Of a DNA stretch of 64,000 bases, positions 39,995 through 50,276 are shown piece by piece. Made by a program: the position numbers and the translations under genes. A model generated the notes under the pieces. It did not search any database. It was not told the DNA's origin and was given only the letters and a program-made list of their open reading frames with translations. The stretch is from Colwellia marinimaniae (lineage in GTDB: Bacteria; Pseudomonadota; Gammaproteobacteria; Enterobacterales; Alteromonadaceae), in NCBI RefSeq assembly GCF_002207865.1, contig NZ_BDQM01000001.1, positions 62,001 to 126,000 on the forward strand, in the 5' to 3' direction. Within the stretch, counting starts at the first letter, position 1. Each line of letters begins with the position of its first letter.

Positions 39995-41125
39995 TTATTG
40001 ACAGTGTTGCTTGTCAGGACTCGACGATTGTTTTAGCAGGTTACTCATAGAAAAATCATAACTAGTCTGGCGGGTATAGGTTTTAGTAAAACAGTAAAAA
40101 TTAACCGAAGTTAAAATTTCCATAGTGGTCAGTTGCTCAAACTGGGCTAGGTTACTTTGCTCAATAACTGTGTATTGAGCAGCCATTTGTTTATTCTGGC
40201 TAGGAAATGCTGCTTGATTATTAAAGTGATCATAAACTTGCACCAGTAACCAAGCAATATTATAAAACTGTCCCCCTGCAGAAGCACTAAGCTGGTGTTG
40301 TTTTATTTTGGCTATTGCTTTTGCATCCCAATCAAAGCCGCCAATAAAAATATCTTTGTTTGGCCGCAAGCCTAACTCAATGGCACCTGTTAAGGCGCCT
40401 AAGGCCATTACATCTGAGCTTGCCCACACGAGATCAATGCCATTATGTCGGGAAAATAGTGCTTTAAATTTGTTTTTAGCCTCTTCTCTAGACCAATTTA
40501 CCACAATATCTTGTACTAAAATGACATTATCTTCTAGTTTGATTTGAGCGGCAATACCAGCGCTGCGCTCAAGGGATTGCATGATTAAATCACCACTTAA
40601 GGCCAGTACTCTCAGTGGCTTTTGCCTTTGTGGTTGACTTGTTTTAGCTTGATTAATTAAGCTCTTAACCAGTAATGCTGCACCTTGAAAATTTGCTACA
40701 TAATGCTCTGACAACCAATATTTATATTTTCCTTGCGGATGACCTAGCTGCCTATCGGCGGGTAAGGCTTTTGGGTCAGTAAAATTTGAATAGGTAACAA
40801 AAGGAATTTTTGCTTGCTCAAGTAGGTTGAAATACTGAGCAGCATTTTGTTTATAGGCATGAAATATTAATAAATCTGGCTTTTTAGTTGCGCCGACCAA
40901 GGTTGCAATAACTTCTGCCTGATAAATGCGATGTCCTTGTCCTTCAATAATGGTTAAATTAATGTTCAAGTCTCTCGCTGCAGCTTGCACGACAGCATAA
41001 ACATTAGACCAATAGGGGGTTATAACGCGGGTCTGACTTATATAAGTGACATCAATAGCAAATGCTTTGCCTGGAAAAATACTGCTAGCCGTAATAGCTA
41101 ACAGTAACAACATTTTATTCACCAT
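39995..41125 (-). CDS. Periplasmic binding protein of the sugar/autoinducer type (Peripla_BP_4-like)
   Basis: The 376-residue protein has a signal peptide (MLLLLAITASSIFPGKAFA) and the two-lobe type I binding-protein pattern: IDVTYISQTRVITPYWSNVYAVVQAAARDLN, KIPFVTYSNFTD, GIDLVWASSDVMALGALTGAIELGL and IFIGGFDWDAKAIAKI. Such proteins bind sugars or autoinducers for ABC importers or sensor kinases. No permease, ATPase or kinase gene is adjacent, so it may serve a distant receptor. The C-terminal 35 residues (YCFTKTYTRQTSYDFS...) are unlike the family. It is 50 bases after the CvfB-like gene on the same strand. Confidence 0.82.
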   Translation of the reverse strand: MVNKMLLLLAITASSIFPGKAFAIDVTYISQTRVITPYWSNVYAVVQAAARDLNINLTIIEGQGHRIYQAEVIATLVGATKKPDLLIFHAYKQNAAQYFNLLEQAKIPFVTYSNFTDPKALPADRQLGHPQGKYKYWLSEHYVANFQGAALLVKSLINQAKTSQPQRQKPLRVLALSGDLIMQSLERSAGIAAQIKLEDNVILVQDIVVNWSREEAKNKFKALFSRHNGIDLVWASSDVMALGALTGAIELGLRPNKDIFIGGFDWDAKAIAKIKQHQLSASAGGQFYNIAWLLVQVYDHFNNQAAFPSQNKQMAAQYTVIEQSNLAQFEQLTTMEILTSVNFYCFTKTYTRQTSYDFSMSNLLKQSSSPDKQHCQ

Positions 41126-41175
41126 GGGTACTCTTTGGGTATTTTATCGTAACTGGCTTAATGTACTACTTGGTA

Positions 41176-42030
41176 TTACAATAACTTTATGCCATCTTTG
41201 ACTAGGGCGATTTTTCCTTTTTTCAGTAAATTGCCGACCGTCGCTTTAAAGGTTTTTTTACTCACCCCTAAGGTGCTTTGGATCAATTCGGGAGAACTTT
41301 TATCATGTAATGAGCTCACACCGCCACGATCAGCAATGTGTGCTAATAATTTGTCAGAAAAATCATTAACCTTATTTTTACTACCACGGGTTAGAATAAG
41401 ATCTAAACGGCCATCTTCACGAACTTGTTTAATATAACCGGTAATTTTTTTGCCAACTCTAAGATGCTGAAAAATTTCATTATCGTAAAGTAAGCCCCAA
41501 TGTAGATCGTTAACAATGGCTTTGAAACCCAAATCCGTTTTGCCACCAATAATGAGGTTTACTTTGTCACCTTGTTGGTACTCAGCTGGCCATATATCGA
41601 TAAACTTATCTAGCTTACTTGAGGCAGCAAGACGGTCAGTGAGTTGGTCAAGAAAAACTCTGACTAAGTAATATTTACCCACTTCCATTGCGGTGTGTTG
41701 CTGGTTGTAAGGCACCAATAAATCCTTAGGTAAGCCCCAATCAAGAAAAGCGCCCATTTTATTGACTTCAATAACTTTCAAAGAAACAAATTCACCCACC
41801 TGTGCTAAAGGTGTGTCCGTGGTTGCAATCAATCTATCTGCAGAATCACGGTAGATGAAAACCTTAAGACTTTCACCTACTTTGCATAATTCAGGTACAT
41901 AGCGCTTAGGTAATAAAATTTCACCTAACTCCCCAGCATCAAGATATGCACCATTGTCTGCCAAGGCAACAATGTTAAGCTGATTGAATTTACCTATGGT
42001 TGCTTGAGGGGTTATTTGTGAGTCGTTCAT
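41176..42030 (-). CDS. CvfB-like S1-domain RNA-binding protein
   Basis: The 284-residue protein matches the CvfB/YitL family: three S1-type OB folds in tandem (about 10-65, 70-135, 150-215; GAYLDAGELGEILLPKRYVP, GAFLDWGLPKDLLVPYNQQ, GFKAIVNDLHWGLLYDNEIF) and a C-terminal winged helix (SSPELIQSTLGVSKKTFKATVGNLLKKGKI). CvfB binds RNA and affects virulence-factor expression in Staphylococcus; its role in marine gammaproteobacteria is unknown. No operon partner with a clear link is seen. Confidence 0.9.
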   Translation of the reverse strand: MNDSQITPQATIGKFNQLNIVALADNGAYLDAGELGEILLPKRYVPELCKVGESLKVFIYRDSADRLIATTDTPLAQVGEFVSLKVIEVNKMGAFLDWGLPKDLLVPYNQQHTAMEVGKYYLVRVFLDQLTDRLAASSKLDKFIDIWPAEYQQGDKVNLIIGGKTDLGFKAIVNDLHWGLLYDNEIFQHLRVGKKITGYIKQVREDGRLDLILTRGSKNKVNDFSDKLLAHIADRGGVSSLHDKSSPELIQSTLGVSKKTFKATVGNLLKKGKIALVKDGIKLL

Positions 42031-42459
42031 GGGCTGTGCCGTGGAGAGAATTTGTCACATTGTAGCGCATTCAATGGGCTATACCCAATGATTTCAATAT
42101 TGCTTATGGTTTACACAGAAGTGGTGAGTTTGGCAAGTTCAATCAATGAATAACTAAAAAATGGTGAAATATAGTAAAAGCTAAAGAGTTTTATTTTATA
42201 TTAATTAATAGCTTATATAGTGATAACAGAAAAACATCGTTTATCCATATGAAAAATAAGGGTTTAAAGTTTTTATTACCATTTTGACTTGGCAGGTTTA
42301 TCACTTGGCGTGAATCTTGTAATACCGAGTTACATCTTTGTTCATACTTGTAATGAATAATTGGTTATTCTAGCGAGATAAAATAAAAATAACTTTGCCA
42401 GCAACAAAGCACTAGAGCAAATAAAAAACATCAAACTTTTAGAGAAAAAGGGATTAAAA
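42031..42459. other. Intergenic region before the RND efflux genes
   Basis: This is the AT-rich gap between divergent cvfB-like and RND genes. Both promoters must lie here; I see no clear paired -35/-10, operator palindrome or RNA element, and no adjacent regulator gene such as a TetR repressor. Confidence 0.5.
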
Positions 42460-43695
42460 GTGGCCACTAAAAAACAAATTATTATACCTATTGTCATTTT
42501 AGCTACCGGCATTGCCGCCATGGTGGGTTTTTCTAGTATGAAAAAGCCCCCGGAGGAAAAAGAGCAAGTTGATAATACTCCTATTGTCGCCGTTGAAAAA
42601 ATATCCGTGGCACCAATGACTCTGACAGTAAACTCTTACGGTATGGTAAAACCTAAATATGAAACCGAATTAATTGCGCAAGTCAACGGTGAAATTGTTG
42701 AGTTGAGTGCGGTGTTTGTTCGTGGCGGTTTTGTCAAGAAAGGTCAGTTATTAGCACGTATTGACCCCAGTGATTATAAAGCGGCGTTACTTGATGCCCA
42801 GGCGTCTATGGCTTCAGCACGCGCAGCCTTAGAAAAAGAAATGGCGCAAGGCAAAGTAGCAGAGCGAGAATGGAAACAAATTGAAAATAGTTCGCCGACC
42901 GAGTTAAGTTTACGCAAACCACAATTAGCTCAAGAGTTAGCACGAGTAAAATCGGCGCAAGCGTCAGTATTACGTGCAAAACGGAATTTAGAACGTACTG
43001 AAATACGCTCGCCGTACGATGCCTTGATAGACAGTCGTAATGTTGGTTTAGGTTCTTTTGTTGGTGTTGGTAGTAAAATTGGTCATGTATTGGGTACCGC
43101 AGTTGCTGAAATTCGTTTGCCCGTGGCAGATAATCAGTTAGCTTTTTTAACTAAAACTGCAGTTACTCAGCAAGGTGTTAATGCACCCGTTAATTTAATT
43201 GGTACTTATGCGGGACAAAGCACACAATGGCAAGCACATATATCACGCAGTGAAGGTATCATTGATAGTCAAAGTCGTATGAGTTATTTAGTAGCTGAAA
43301 TTAATGATCCTTACTTATTAAATTCGGGCAATACTACGGGTGTACCGCTACGTTTTGGTAGTTACGTTAACGCTAAAATTAAGGGTTATGATATTAGTCA
43401 GGCAACCCTAATTCCTCGTTATTTAGTGGTCAATGGCAAGGTGGCTCTTTTAGATAGTGAATCAAAGTTGCATTATGTTGTTATTGATATTGTTCGCCAA
43501 CAAGGTAGCCATGTTGTGGTCGCCAATGGTTTAGCTGACGGTGACCAATTAATTGTTTCTGCACTTGATTACCCAGTTGATGGCATGAAATTAGCCTTAG
43601 TGGTTGAGGATGCCGAAAAAGAATTGCCAACAAGTGAAGAAAATTCAAGCGAAACACAAATGGCCAGTAATAACAAAAAAGACTCAGGAGAATAA
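42460..43695 (+). CDS. RND efflux periplasmic adaptor (membrane fusion protein)
   Basis: The 411-residue protein is the HlyD/AcrA-type adaptor linking an RND pump to an outer-membrane channel. It has an N-terminal membrane anchor (about 5-25, IIIPIVILATGIAAMVGF), a lipoyl half (GEIVELSAVFVRGGFVKKGQLLARIDPSDYKAAL), a long alpha-helical hairpin (about 105-175), the second lipoyl half (RTEIRSPYDALIDSRNVGLGSFVGVGSKI) and a beta-barrel. The tail from about 385 is acidic and Ser/Asn-rich. The start is GTG with AAGGGA upstream. The pump gene begins 2 bases after its stop. Confidence 0.92.
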   Translation: MATKKQIIIPIVILATGIAAMVGFSSMKKPPEEKEQVDNTPIVAVEKISVAPMTLTVNSYGMVKPKYETELIAQVNGEIVELSAVFVRGGFVKKGQLLARIDPSDYKAALLDAQASMASARAALEKEMAQGKVAEREWKQIENSSPTELSLRKPQLAQELARVKSAQASVLRAKRNLERTEIRSPYDALIDSRNVGLGSFVGVGSKIGHVLGTAVAEIRLPVADNQLAFLTKTAVTQQGVNAPVNLIGTYAGQSTQWQAHISRSEGIIDSQSRMSYLVAEINDPYLLNSGNTTGVPLRFGSYVNAKIKGYDISQATLIPRYLVVNGKVALLDSESKLHYVVIDIVRQQGSHVVVANGLADGDQLIVSALDYPVDGMKLALVVEDAEKELPTSEENSSETQMASNNKKDSGE

Positions 43696-43697
43696 AA

Positions 43698-46600
43698 ATG
43701 ACTTCTTCTGTAGAGAATACCCCTGAAGATAAACAAGATATTGATAGCGAAAATTTGAATAGACCTCTTGATAATATCGATACTCATAAAGGTATTATTG
43801 CTTGGTTTGCTCGTAATAGTATCGCTGCCAACTTACTTATGTTTTTTATCTTGATTGGTGGCAGCTTAACGGCACTGACCATTAATAAACAAATGTTTCC
43901 CCAGTTAGAGTATAACTGGATTTCATATAATGCACCTTATCCTGGAGCCGCACCTCAAGAGGTTGAGGAAGGTATTACCATTAAGATCGAAGAAGCGCTT
44001 AAATCAGTGCAAGGACTTAAGCGAGTGATAACTTATTCTAGCCGAAATTATTCTAACGGCTGGTTTGAAGTTGAGCTTGATTATGATGCCCAGATTGTCT
44101 TGGAAGAGGTAAAATCAGCCATTGATGCTATTCCAAGTTTTCCGGACGGTATGGAGCGAATCAAGGTTGAGCGAGAGAAATTCCGTCAGGAAGTGATGTA
44201 TATTTCACTTTATGGTGATTTAACTAATGGTGAGTTAAAAGAGCTTGGCCGTAAAATTCATAATGAAATACAGCAACTGCCCGGCATCAGTATTTCTGAG
44301 TTATACAGTGGCTTAGACTATGAAATATCCATTGAAGTCAGTAAAGATAAATTAAGAGAATACGGCTTAAGTTTTAGGGATATCGCTAACGCGGTACGTA
44401 GTTTTTCTCGCAATATGTCTGCTGGACAGATTCGCGCTGCTAATGGTTATATCAACTTGCGGGTGGAAAACCAAGCCTATCGTGGCTATGAGTTTGAACA
44501 AATTCCCGTTATTACTTTGGCAGATGGCACTAAAGTCTTGCTAGGTGAGGTTGCCACCATCAATGATGGCTTCCAGGAAGGTTTACAATATTCTAAATTT
44601 AATGGTGAAAATTCAATCACTATTTTTATCGGCGCTGCAGATAATCAAAGTATTACTAAGGTCGCCGATATTATGAATCGCTATGTTGATGAAAAATCGT
44701 CGATTTTACCTCCAGGAGTTAAGCTAGAAACTTGGGTTGATATGACTTATTACCTCAATGGCCGTTTGGACATGATGCTCGACAACATGAAAAGTGGTGC
44801 GGTGTTAGTCTTTTTGATGTTGGCGCTATTTTTACGGGTACGGCTAGCCTTCTGGGTAATGATGGGTTTGCCAGTATGTTTCTTAGGCACGTTATTATTT
44901 ATGCCGATGGAATTTATCGGTGTCAGCATCAATGTTATTAGTTTATTTGCCTTTATCTTAGTACTTGGCATAGTGGTTGATGATGCCATCGTTATGGGAG
45001 AAAGTGCCCATGAAGAAATTGAAAAATACGGGCATACCACAGACAATGTTATTCGTGGTGTGCAACGTGTCGCTATGCCAGCCACTTTTGGTGTACTAAC
45101 CACTATTGCCGTGTTTCTGCCCTTTCTCTTTGGTGAAGGTCCGTCCGCTGCCTTTGGTAAGGCCATTGGTGCCGTGGTGGTTTTATGTCTAATATTCTCA
45201 CTAATCGAATCAAAACTTATTTTACCGGCGCATTTGGTTAAAATGAAGGCGAAAAAGTTTAATCCGAGAAACCCGCTAGATAGGCTTCGTGCTTGGATTG
45301 ATACTAAGTTAAAAAACTTTATCGAAAATGTATATCGTCCAGCCTTAATCAAGTTTATTGAATATCGATATGCGGTGCTGATGTTTTTTATTAGCTTGAT
45401 GCTGATAAGTGCCGGTTTATTTGGTGGCGGTTTAGTTCGCTATGTTGGCCAACCTAAGATACCTCATGATTTTCCTCGCATCAGTGTGGAAATGAATATT
45501 GATGCCTCAGAAAAAGCAACCTTAAAGACCCTACTCAGCATTGAAAGTATTATTCATAAAATTGATAAAGATATTGAAGCTAAATATGGCAGTTCAATGA
45601 TCTCCGATATGCAAGTTGATTTACGTAGCAGAACAAACGGTCAAGTGATGGTCAAGCTTGTTATTCCAAAGGATAGAGCTATCAACACTTTTGAGCTGGC
45701 CGATTTATGGCGTAAGGCAATTCCTAACTACCCAGGTGTTAAATCGCTAACCATTAGTGATAATTTGTTTGGCGGTGGTCGAGATGATGGTGATATTGCC
45801 TTTAGACTGGAAAGCAAAGACGATGCTCAGTTACTGGCTGCGGCGCAAGAGCTCAAGCTGAAACTTAATTCACTTAAAGGTATCGGTGATGTTAATGATT
45901 CACGCCAAACCAGTGCTAAGGAAGTACAGTTCACCTTAAAACCTCTAGCTTATAGTTTAGGTTTAACACTGGAAGATATTGCCTCGCAAGTTAGCTATAG
46001 TTTCTATGGCTTAGAAGCGCAGCGTATTTTGCGTGATAGTGAAGAAGTTAAGGTCATGGTACGTTATCCGCTTGAGCAACGCAGCAGTGTTGGCCATGTT
46101 GATGATGTCATGATCCAAGCCCCTAATGGTGCAGAATTGCCTTTGTCTGAGTTGGCTGAAATTATTCTTACTGATGGTGTTACTCGCATTCGTCGAGAAA
46201 ATGGTAACCGCACCATCAATGTCTGGGCATCAGTGGATGCTGAACAGGTTGAGCCCTTTGAAGTGACTAAAGATGTTCGTGATAATTTTATTCCTGAGTT
46301 ACTGAGAAAATATCCTTTAGTGAAAAGTGAAGTGTCTGGACGTATTCAGGAAGAAATGGATGGTGCAGCGGAGCAGCTCCGTGACATGATGATTTCGTTT
46401 ATGATTATATTTTCACTGTTAGCTATCCCATTAAAATCTTACTCACAAGCAATCATGATCATGACTGTGATTCCTTTTGGCATAATTGGAGCGGTATTCG
46501 GCCATATGATGTTAGGCTTGGATTTAAGCGTATTATCCATGTTTGGTATTGCGGCTGCATCGGGCGTGGTGGTCAATGATTCGCTGGTGATGGTGGATTT

Positions 46601-46934
46601 TGTTAACAAAGCAAGACAGCGTGGCGAGACCTTAAAAGATGCGGTAATACATGCGGGCACCAAGCGTTTTCGTGCCATCATGTTAACGTCAGTCACTACT
46701 TTTATTGGCCTGGTACCCATTATTTTCTTCGAAACCAGTGCTCAGGCGCAAATAGTGATCCCCATGGCGGTATCATTATCCTTTGGTGTGCTATTTGCCA
46801 CCATAGTGACCTTAGTGTTTATTCCGAGCCTTTATATGATCATTGAAGATATGCGTATGCTGGTAAGACGTTTTATAAATGCCATTAAAAAAATGTTGTT
46901 TGGTACGGATGCTGCGGATACCACTAAAGTGTAA
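43698..46934 (+). CDS. RND family efflux pump, inner-membrane permease
   Basis: The 1078-residue protein has the full RND topology: TM1 near 35-55 (NSIAANLLMFFILIGGSLTAL), a large periplasmic porter domain, TM2-6 (NMKSGAVLVFLMLALFL..., ILVLGIVVDDAIVMGESAHEEI with the TM4 proton-relay aspartates), a second porter domain and TM8-12 (IAAASGVVVNDSLVMVDFVNKARQRG). It is a proton-driven exporter working with the preceding adaptor. No outer-membrane channel gene is in the operon, so it probably uses TolC. The substrate cannot be predicted. A 40-residue acidic N-terminal extension precedes TM1. Confidence 0.93.
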   Translation: MTSSVENTPEDKQDIDSENLNRPLDNIDTHKGIIAWFARNSIAANLLMFFILIGGSLTALTINKQMFPQLEYNWISYNAPYPGAAPQEVEEGITIKIEEALKSVQGLKRVITYSSRNYSNGWFEVELDYDAQIVLEEVKSAIDAIPSFPDGMERIKVEREKFRQEVMYISLYGDLTNGELKELGRKIHNEIQQLPGISISELYSGLDYEISIEVSKDKLREYGLSFRDIANAVRSFSRNMSAGQIRAANGYINLRVENQAYRGYEFEQIPVITLADGTKVLLGEVATINDGFQEGLQYSKFNGENSITIFIGAADNQSITKVADIMNRYVDEKSSILPPGVKLETWVDMTYYLNGRLDMMLDNMKSGAVLVFLMLALFLRVRLAFWVMMGLPVCFLGTLLFMPMEFIGVSINVISLFAFILVLGIVVDDAIVMGESAHEEIEKYGHTTDNVIRGVQRVAMPATFGVLTTIAVFLPFLFGEGPSAAFGKAIGAVVVLCLIFSLIESKLILPAHLVKMKAKKFNPRNPLDRLRAWIDTKLKNFIENVYRPALIKFIEYRYAVLMFFISLMLISAGLFGGGLVRYVGQPKIPHDFPRISVEMNIDASEKATLKTLLSIESIIHKIDKDIEAKYGSSMISDMQVDLRSRTNGQVMVKLVIPKDRAINTFELADLWRKAIPNYPGVKSLTISDNLFGGGRDDGDIAFRLESKDDAQLLAAAQELKLKLNSLKGIGDVNDSRQTSAKEVQFTLKPLAYSLGLTLEDIASQVSYSFYGLEAQRILRDSEEVKVMVRYPLEQRSSVGHVDDVMIQAPNGAELPLSELAEIILTDGVTRIRRENGNRTINVWASVDAEQVEPFEVTKDVRDNFIPELLRKYPLVKSEVSGRIQEEMDGAAEQLRDMMISFMIIFSLLAIPLKSYSQAIMIMTVIPFGIIGAVFGHMMLGLDLSVLSMFGIAAASGVVVNDSLVMVDFVNKARQRGETLKDAVIHAGTKRFRAIMLTSVTTFIGLVPIIFFETSAQAQIVIPMAVSLSFGVLFATIVTLVFIPSLYMIIEDMRMLVRRFINAIKKMLFGTDAADTTKV

Positions 46935-46963
46935 GTTAGCTCAGTTAGCTCAGTTAGCTCAGT
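46935..46963. repeat. 9-bp tandem repeat after the RND pump
   Basis: GTTAGCTCA occurs three times head to tail (46935, 46944, 46953) directly after the stop codon and before the terminator. Confidence 0.9.
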
Positions 46964-46984
46964 AGACAAGAGCCATTTTATGAG

Positions 46985-47010
46985 AACCACCGCTTAGTCG
47001 GTGGTTTTTT
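46985..47010 (+). terminator. Intrinsic terminator of the RND operon
   Basis: AACCACCG and CGGTGGTT form an 8-bp stem around CTTAGT, followed by T residues. Confidence 0.93.
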
Positions 47011-47359
47011 ATTATTGAACTGCCCTTAAATTAAAAAAGTCATATTAATTAGGGTGTTAATGGCGTTGTTGTCGGTAATTGCTTATCTAAGTCAACATGT
47101 CAGTTGCCGGGTAAAGTGAAAGGCCATACTGGTGAAGAATAAATATTATGGGGGTAAATATTGCCCGCTATCAAGATGATTAATTTTAATTATGGCTTTT
47201 TTCTAGGCGGCGACATTGTCAGTATTACAGGCGGTTTATCGATAGGATGTTTTTTAATGGCGATTAATGCTATAAATACTGCTCTTTAATACTGCTCTTT
47301 AATACTGCTTATAGAATTCGGCAGCCGATAATAGCAAAAAATGAGCGCTAAATAGCCCC
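47011..47359. other. Intergenic region with a 13-bp tandem repeat
   Basis: The region upstream of the TPR kinase gene holds AATACTGCTCTTT repeated at 47275 and 47288 with a partial third copy to 47310. No convincing promoter pair or RNA motif is visible otherwise. Confidence 0.6.
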
Positions 47360-50269
47360 ATGATGGAACGACTAAAACAAATAATACTGCTCTTTTTTAT
47401 CTTCACCTTAGCAAATTTAGGCAGTCTTAATACAGTTTGGGCACAGCATAGCCAGTTACAAAAAAACCTTCAAGAAATCAACTTGCAAGTCGATAAAAAC
47501 CAAGCTTTGCTGGAGCTATCGCAATTGATTAAATCTCCTGCTATTAATGCGGCCGACAAAGTCGCTATATTACAGCAACAAGGTAAAGTTTTTTTTACCC
47601 TGCATCAATATAATCAAGGTATTGTCGTGGTACAGCAGGCAAAAGAAATTGCCATTCAGGAAAAATTACCCAGCTTAGCAGCACAAGCAAATAAAATGCT
47701 TGGCATACTATTGTATTATAAGGGGGAGTTAAAACCCGCATTAAAGGCTTATCAAACATCATTAGCTTATTATGATGATAATCAAGGCAGTGACGTTAAT
47801 ACCTATGCCATTGAACGGGCAAATTTGTTAAATAATATTGCCCTCGTTTATACCTCATTAGGGCAGCCCAATTTAGCCTTGGTCAATTATCAACTGGCTG
47901 GACCCTTATATGCCCGTTATGGCAATGAAACTGATAAAGTTGATGTTAGGTATAATATTGCTGTTTTACATATCAGCTTAAAACGTTTTGACAGTGCCAT
48001 AGATATGCTAAAAGTTATCATAAAGAAGCGTCAGCAATTTAAAGATGGCCATGGTGTTGCCACGGCGAGAGCCGGTTTAGGTGTTGCCTATAAAGATTCT
48101 GGCCAGTTTGAGCTTGGCAAAGAAAATATTTTAGCCGCATTAGAATACTTTCAGCAGCACGGCTATAAACATGATATTGCTTCACAACTACATAATATGT
48201 CAGAAATCTATAACGATACTTTTGATATTGAGCAAGCGATGTTTTATGGCAAGCAGGCATTAGCTGTTAGCAAAGCAGTAGGTCACCAAAAAGCCTATGC
48301 CGGTAGTTTGCAAAGCCTAGCTAAAGCTGCCTTTTATTCTGGCGAGGTAAGGCTGGCTGCGCAATATATTGAGCGTTCCATTGCGGTTGGTAAAAAAATA
48401 GATTACCAAGTACTACTAACTGAAAATTTAGCCATCTCTGCCTTAATTAATGCCAGCCAACAAAAGTTTTCTCAGGCCCTTGTCCAACAAAAAAAATATC
48501 AAAATAGGTATCTGCAAGCATCTAATAGTTTACTTAATGATAAGTTGGCGGAATTTGAGTCAGTGCAGCTGAATCAAAAGATTGTTGATTTGGAGCAGCG
48601 GAGAAAATTGCAGAATTTACAATCCGCTAAAATAAAGCAGCAACGTAATCTTATCATTTTAGCCTTAGTGCTCATTCTAGTGGTGGTGTTTTTTATCTAT
48701 CGACGCTATCTGGAAAAACGCTTAACGCAAGAATTAGAATTTCGTGTTAAACAGCGGACTCGTGAACTTGAAGATTTAACCGATGAATTAGCCCAAGCTA
48801 ACCAAGTTAAAAGTCAATTTCTGGCTAATATGAGTCATGAAATACGTACACCACTTACCGCTATTGTTGGCCATGCTGAAGCCATTATTTATGGAGATAC
48901 TGATACTGATAAAGATAAGATCCAAGAAGATATAGCAGTTATCCATGGCAATAGTTTACATTTATTAGAGTTAATTAATGATATTTTGGATTTGAGTCGG
49001 ATTGAAGCCAATAAGTTTGAATTAGAAATACAACCACTGAATATAGCTGAATTAATTCAAGATTTAGCCGATACTTTTACCGATCAAGCTCAGCAAAAGA
49101 ACTTGAAATTCACCATTGAACATCAATTATCGTTACCCTTTATTATTCAAGTCGATAGTTTACGCTTAAAGCAAATATTGCTAAATTTATGTGCTAATGC
49201 GATTAAATTTACCCAAAAAGGTCAGGTAATACTCACTATCACATGGCAACATGAGCAATTGACTTTTACTGTCTCAGATACCGGCATAGGCTTGAGTAAG
49301 GATCATTTAGCCCAAATTTTTGAAATATTTACTCAAGCCGATAATAGTATTAGCCGACGCTTTGGCGGCTCTGGACTTGGACTTTCTTTATCAAATCAGC
49401 TAGCAAAATTAATGGCTGGCAATATCGCGGTGACCAGTACTTTAGGTAAGGGCAGCCAGTTTTGCCTGACCCTACCTTGTCAACATATTAATGACACGAG
49501 TAATGCCATTGATGATGTACCGCCAGTGGAAATTGCTGACCTGAGTTTTAGCGGTAAAATACTTTTGGCTGAAGACCATGATGATAACCGTCGCTTGATT
49601 ACCCGATTATTGACCAGTTTAGGTTTAGACGTTATTGTCGCCAGCAATGGTAAAGAAGCGGTACAACTTTGCCTTGAACATCAGCCCAAGTTGATACTGT
49701 TAGATATTCAAATGCCTGAAATGGACGGTGTTGAGGCTTATAAAACGCTGCGTGCTTTAGGTTGCCATCAGCCTATCTATGCCTTAACGGCGAATGCTAT
49801 GAGCCATGAAGTGAGCCAATACTTGGCAGTCGGTTTTACTGGGCACTTAAAGAAGCCCATTGAAAGAAAGAATTTTATTGCTACCCTAGCTAAGTATTTC
49901 ACCACTGACTCGCAAGGTCAGTCACCAGGGCAGGGTTTAACGGCCAGTGAAGTGATTAATAAAGCCGAACAAAGTCTCTCTCAGGTTGACTTGAGTGATT
50001 TAATCGTTGAATTTAAATGCAATCTTAATAACGATAAGCGTGAGTTGCAACGTTATAGTGATAATGATGAGATAGAAAAACTGGCTTATCTTGCTCATCG
50101 TTTAGCTGGCGCGGCACAAATGTTTGGCTTTGCTGAGCTTAACCAAGCAGCACAAGAATTAGAGCTTATAATTAAGAGAGAATTAGTGGCAGATAAACCA
50201 GATCAGTTGTTAATTAGTGACTTGACCCATTGTCTAGTTGATGAAATTTATTTGATTGAGCAGCAGTAA
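47360..50269 (+). CDS. TPR-sensor hybrid histidine kinase with receiver and Hpt domains
   Basis: The 969-residue protein has a signal peptide (IILLFFIFTLANLGSLNTVWA), about ten periplasmic TPR-like helical repeats (about 40-400), a coiled coil, one membrane segment (431-448), HisKA with H493 (NMSHEIRTP), HATPase (NACANAIKF region, GGSGLGLSLS), a receiver with D782 (LLDIQMPEMDG) and a C-terminal Hpt with H913 (LAHRLAGAAQ). All phosphorelay steps except the final regulator are in one chain. The periplasmic TPR array suggests sensing of a protein or peptide. The output regulator is not nearby. The next gene begins 7 bases after the stop. Confidence 0.9.
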   Translation: MMERLKQIILLFFIFTLANLGSLNTVWAQHSQLQKNLQEINLQVDKNQALLELSQLIKSPAINAADKVAILQQQGKVFFTLHQYNQGIVVVQQAKEIAIQEKLPSLAAQANKMLGILLYYKGELKPALKAYQTSLAYYDDNQGSDVNTYAIERANLLNNIALVYTSLGQPNLALVNYQLAGPLYARYGNETDKVDVRYNIAVLHISLKRFDSAIDMLKVIIKKRQQFKDGHGVATARAGLGVAYKDSGQFELGKENILAALEYFQQHGYKHDIASQLHNMSEIYNDTFDIEQAMFYGKQALAVSKAVGHQKAYAGSLQSLAKAAFYSGEVRLAAQYIERSIAVGKKIDYQVLLTENLAISALINASQQKFSQALVQQKKYQNRYLQASNSLLNDKLAEFESVQLNQKIVDLEQRRKLQNLQSAKIKQQRNLIILALVLILVVVFFIYRRYLEKRLTQELEFRVKQRTRELEDLTDELAQANQVKSQFLANMSHEIRTPLTAIVGHAEAIIYGDTDTDKDKIQEDIAVIHGNSLHLLELINDILDLSRIEANKFELEIQPLNIAELIQDLADTFTDQAQQKNLKFTIEHQLSLPFIIQVDSLRLKQILLNLCANAIKFTQKGQVILTITWQHEQLTFTVSDTGIGLSKDHLAQIFEIFTQADNSISRRFGGSGLGLSLSNQLAKLMAGNIAVTSTLGKGSQFCLTLPCQHINDTSNAIDDVPPVEIADLSFSGKILLAEDHDDNRRLITRLLTSLGLDVIVASNGKEAVQLCLEHQPKLILLDIQMPEMDGVEAYKTLRALGCHQPIYALTANAMSHEVSQYLAVGFTGHLKKPIERKNFIATLAKYFTTDSQGQSPGQGLTASEVINKAEQSLSQVDLSDLIVEFKCNLNNDKRELQRYSDNDEIEKLAYLAHRLAGAAQMFGFAELNQAAQELELIIKRELVADKPDQLLISDLTHCLVDEIYLIEQQ

Positions 50270-50276
50270 TATTATT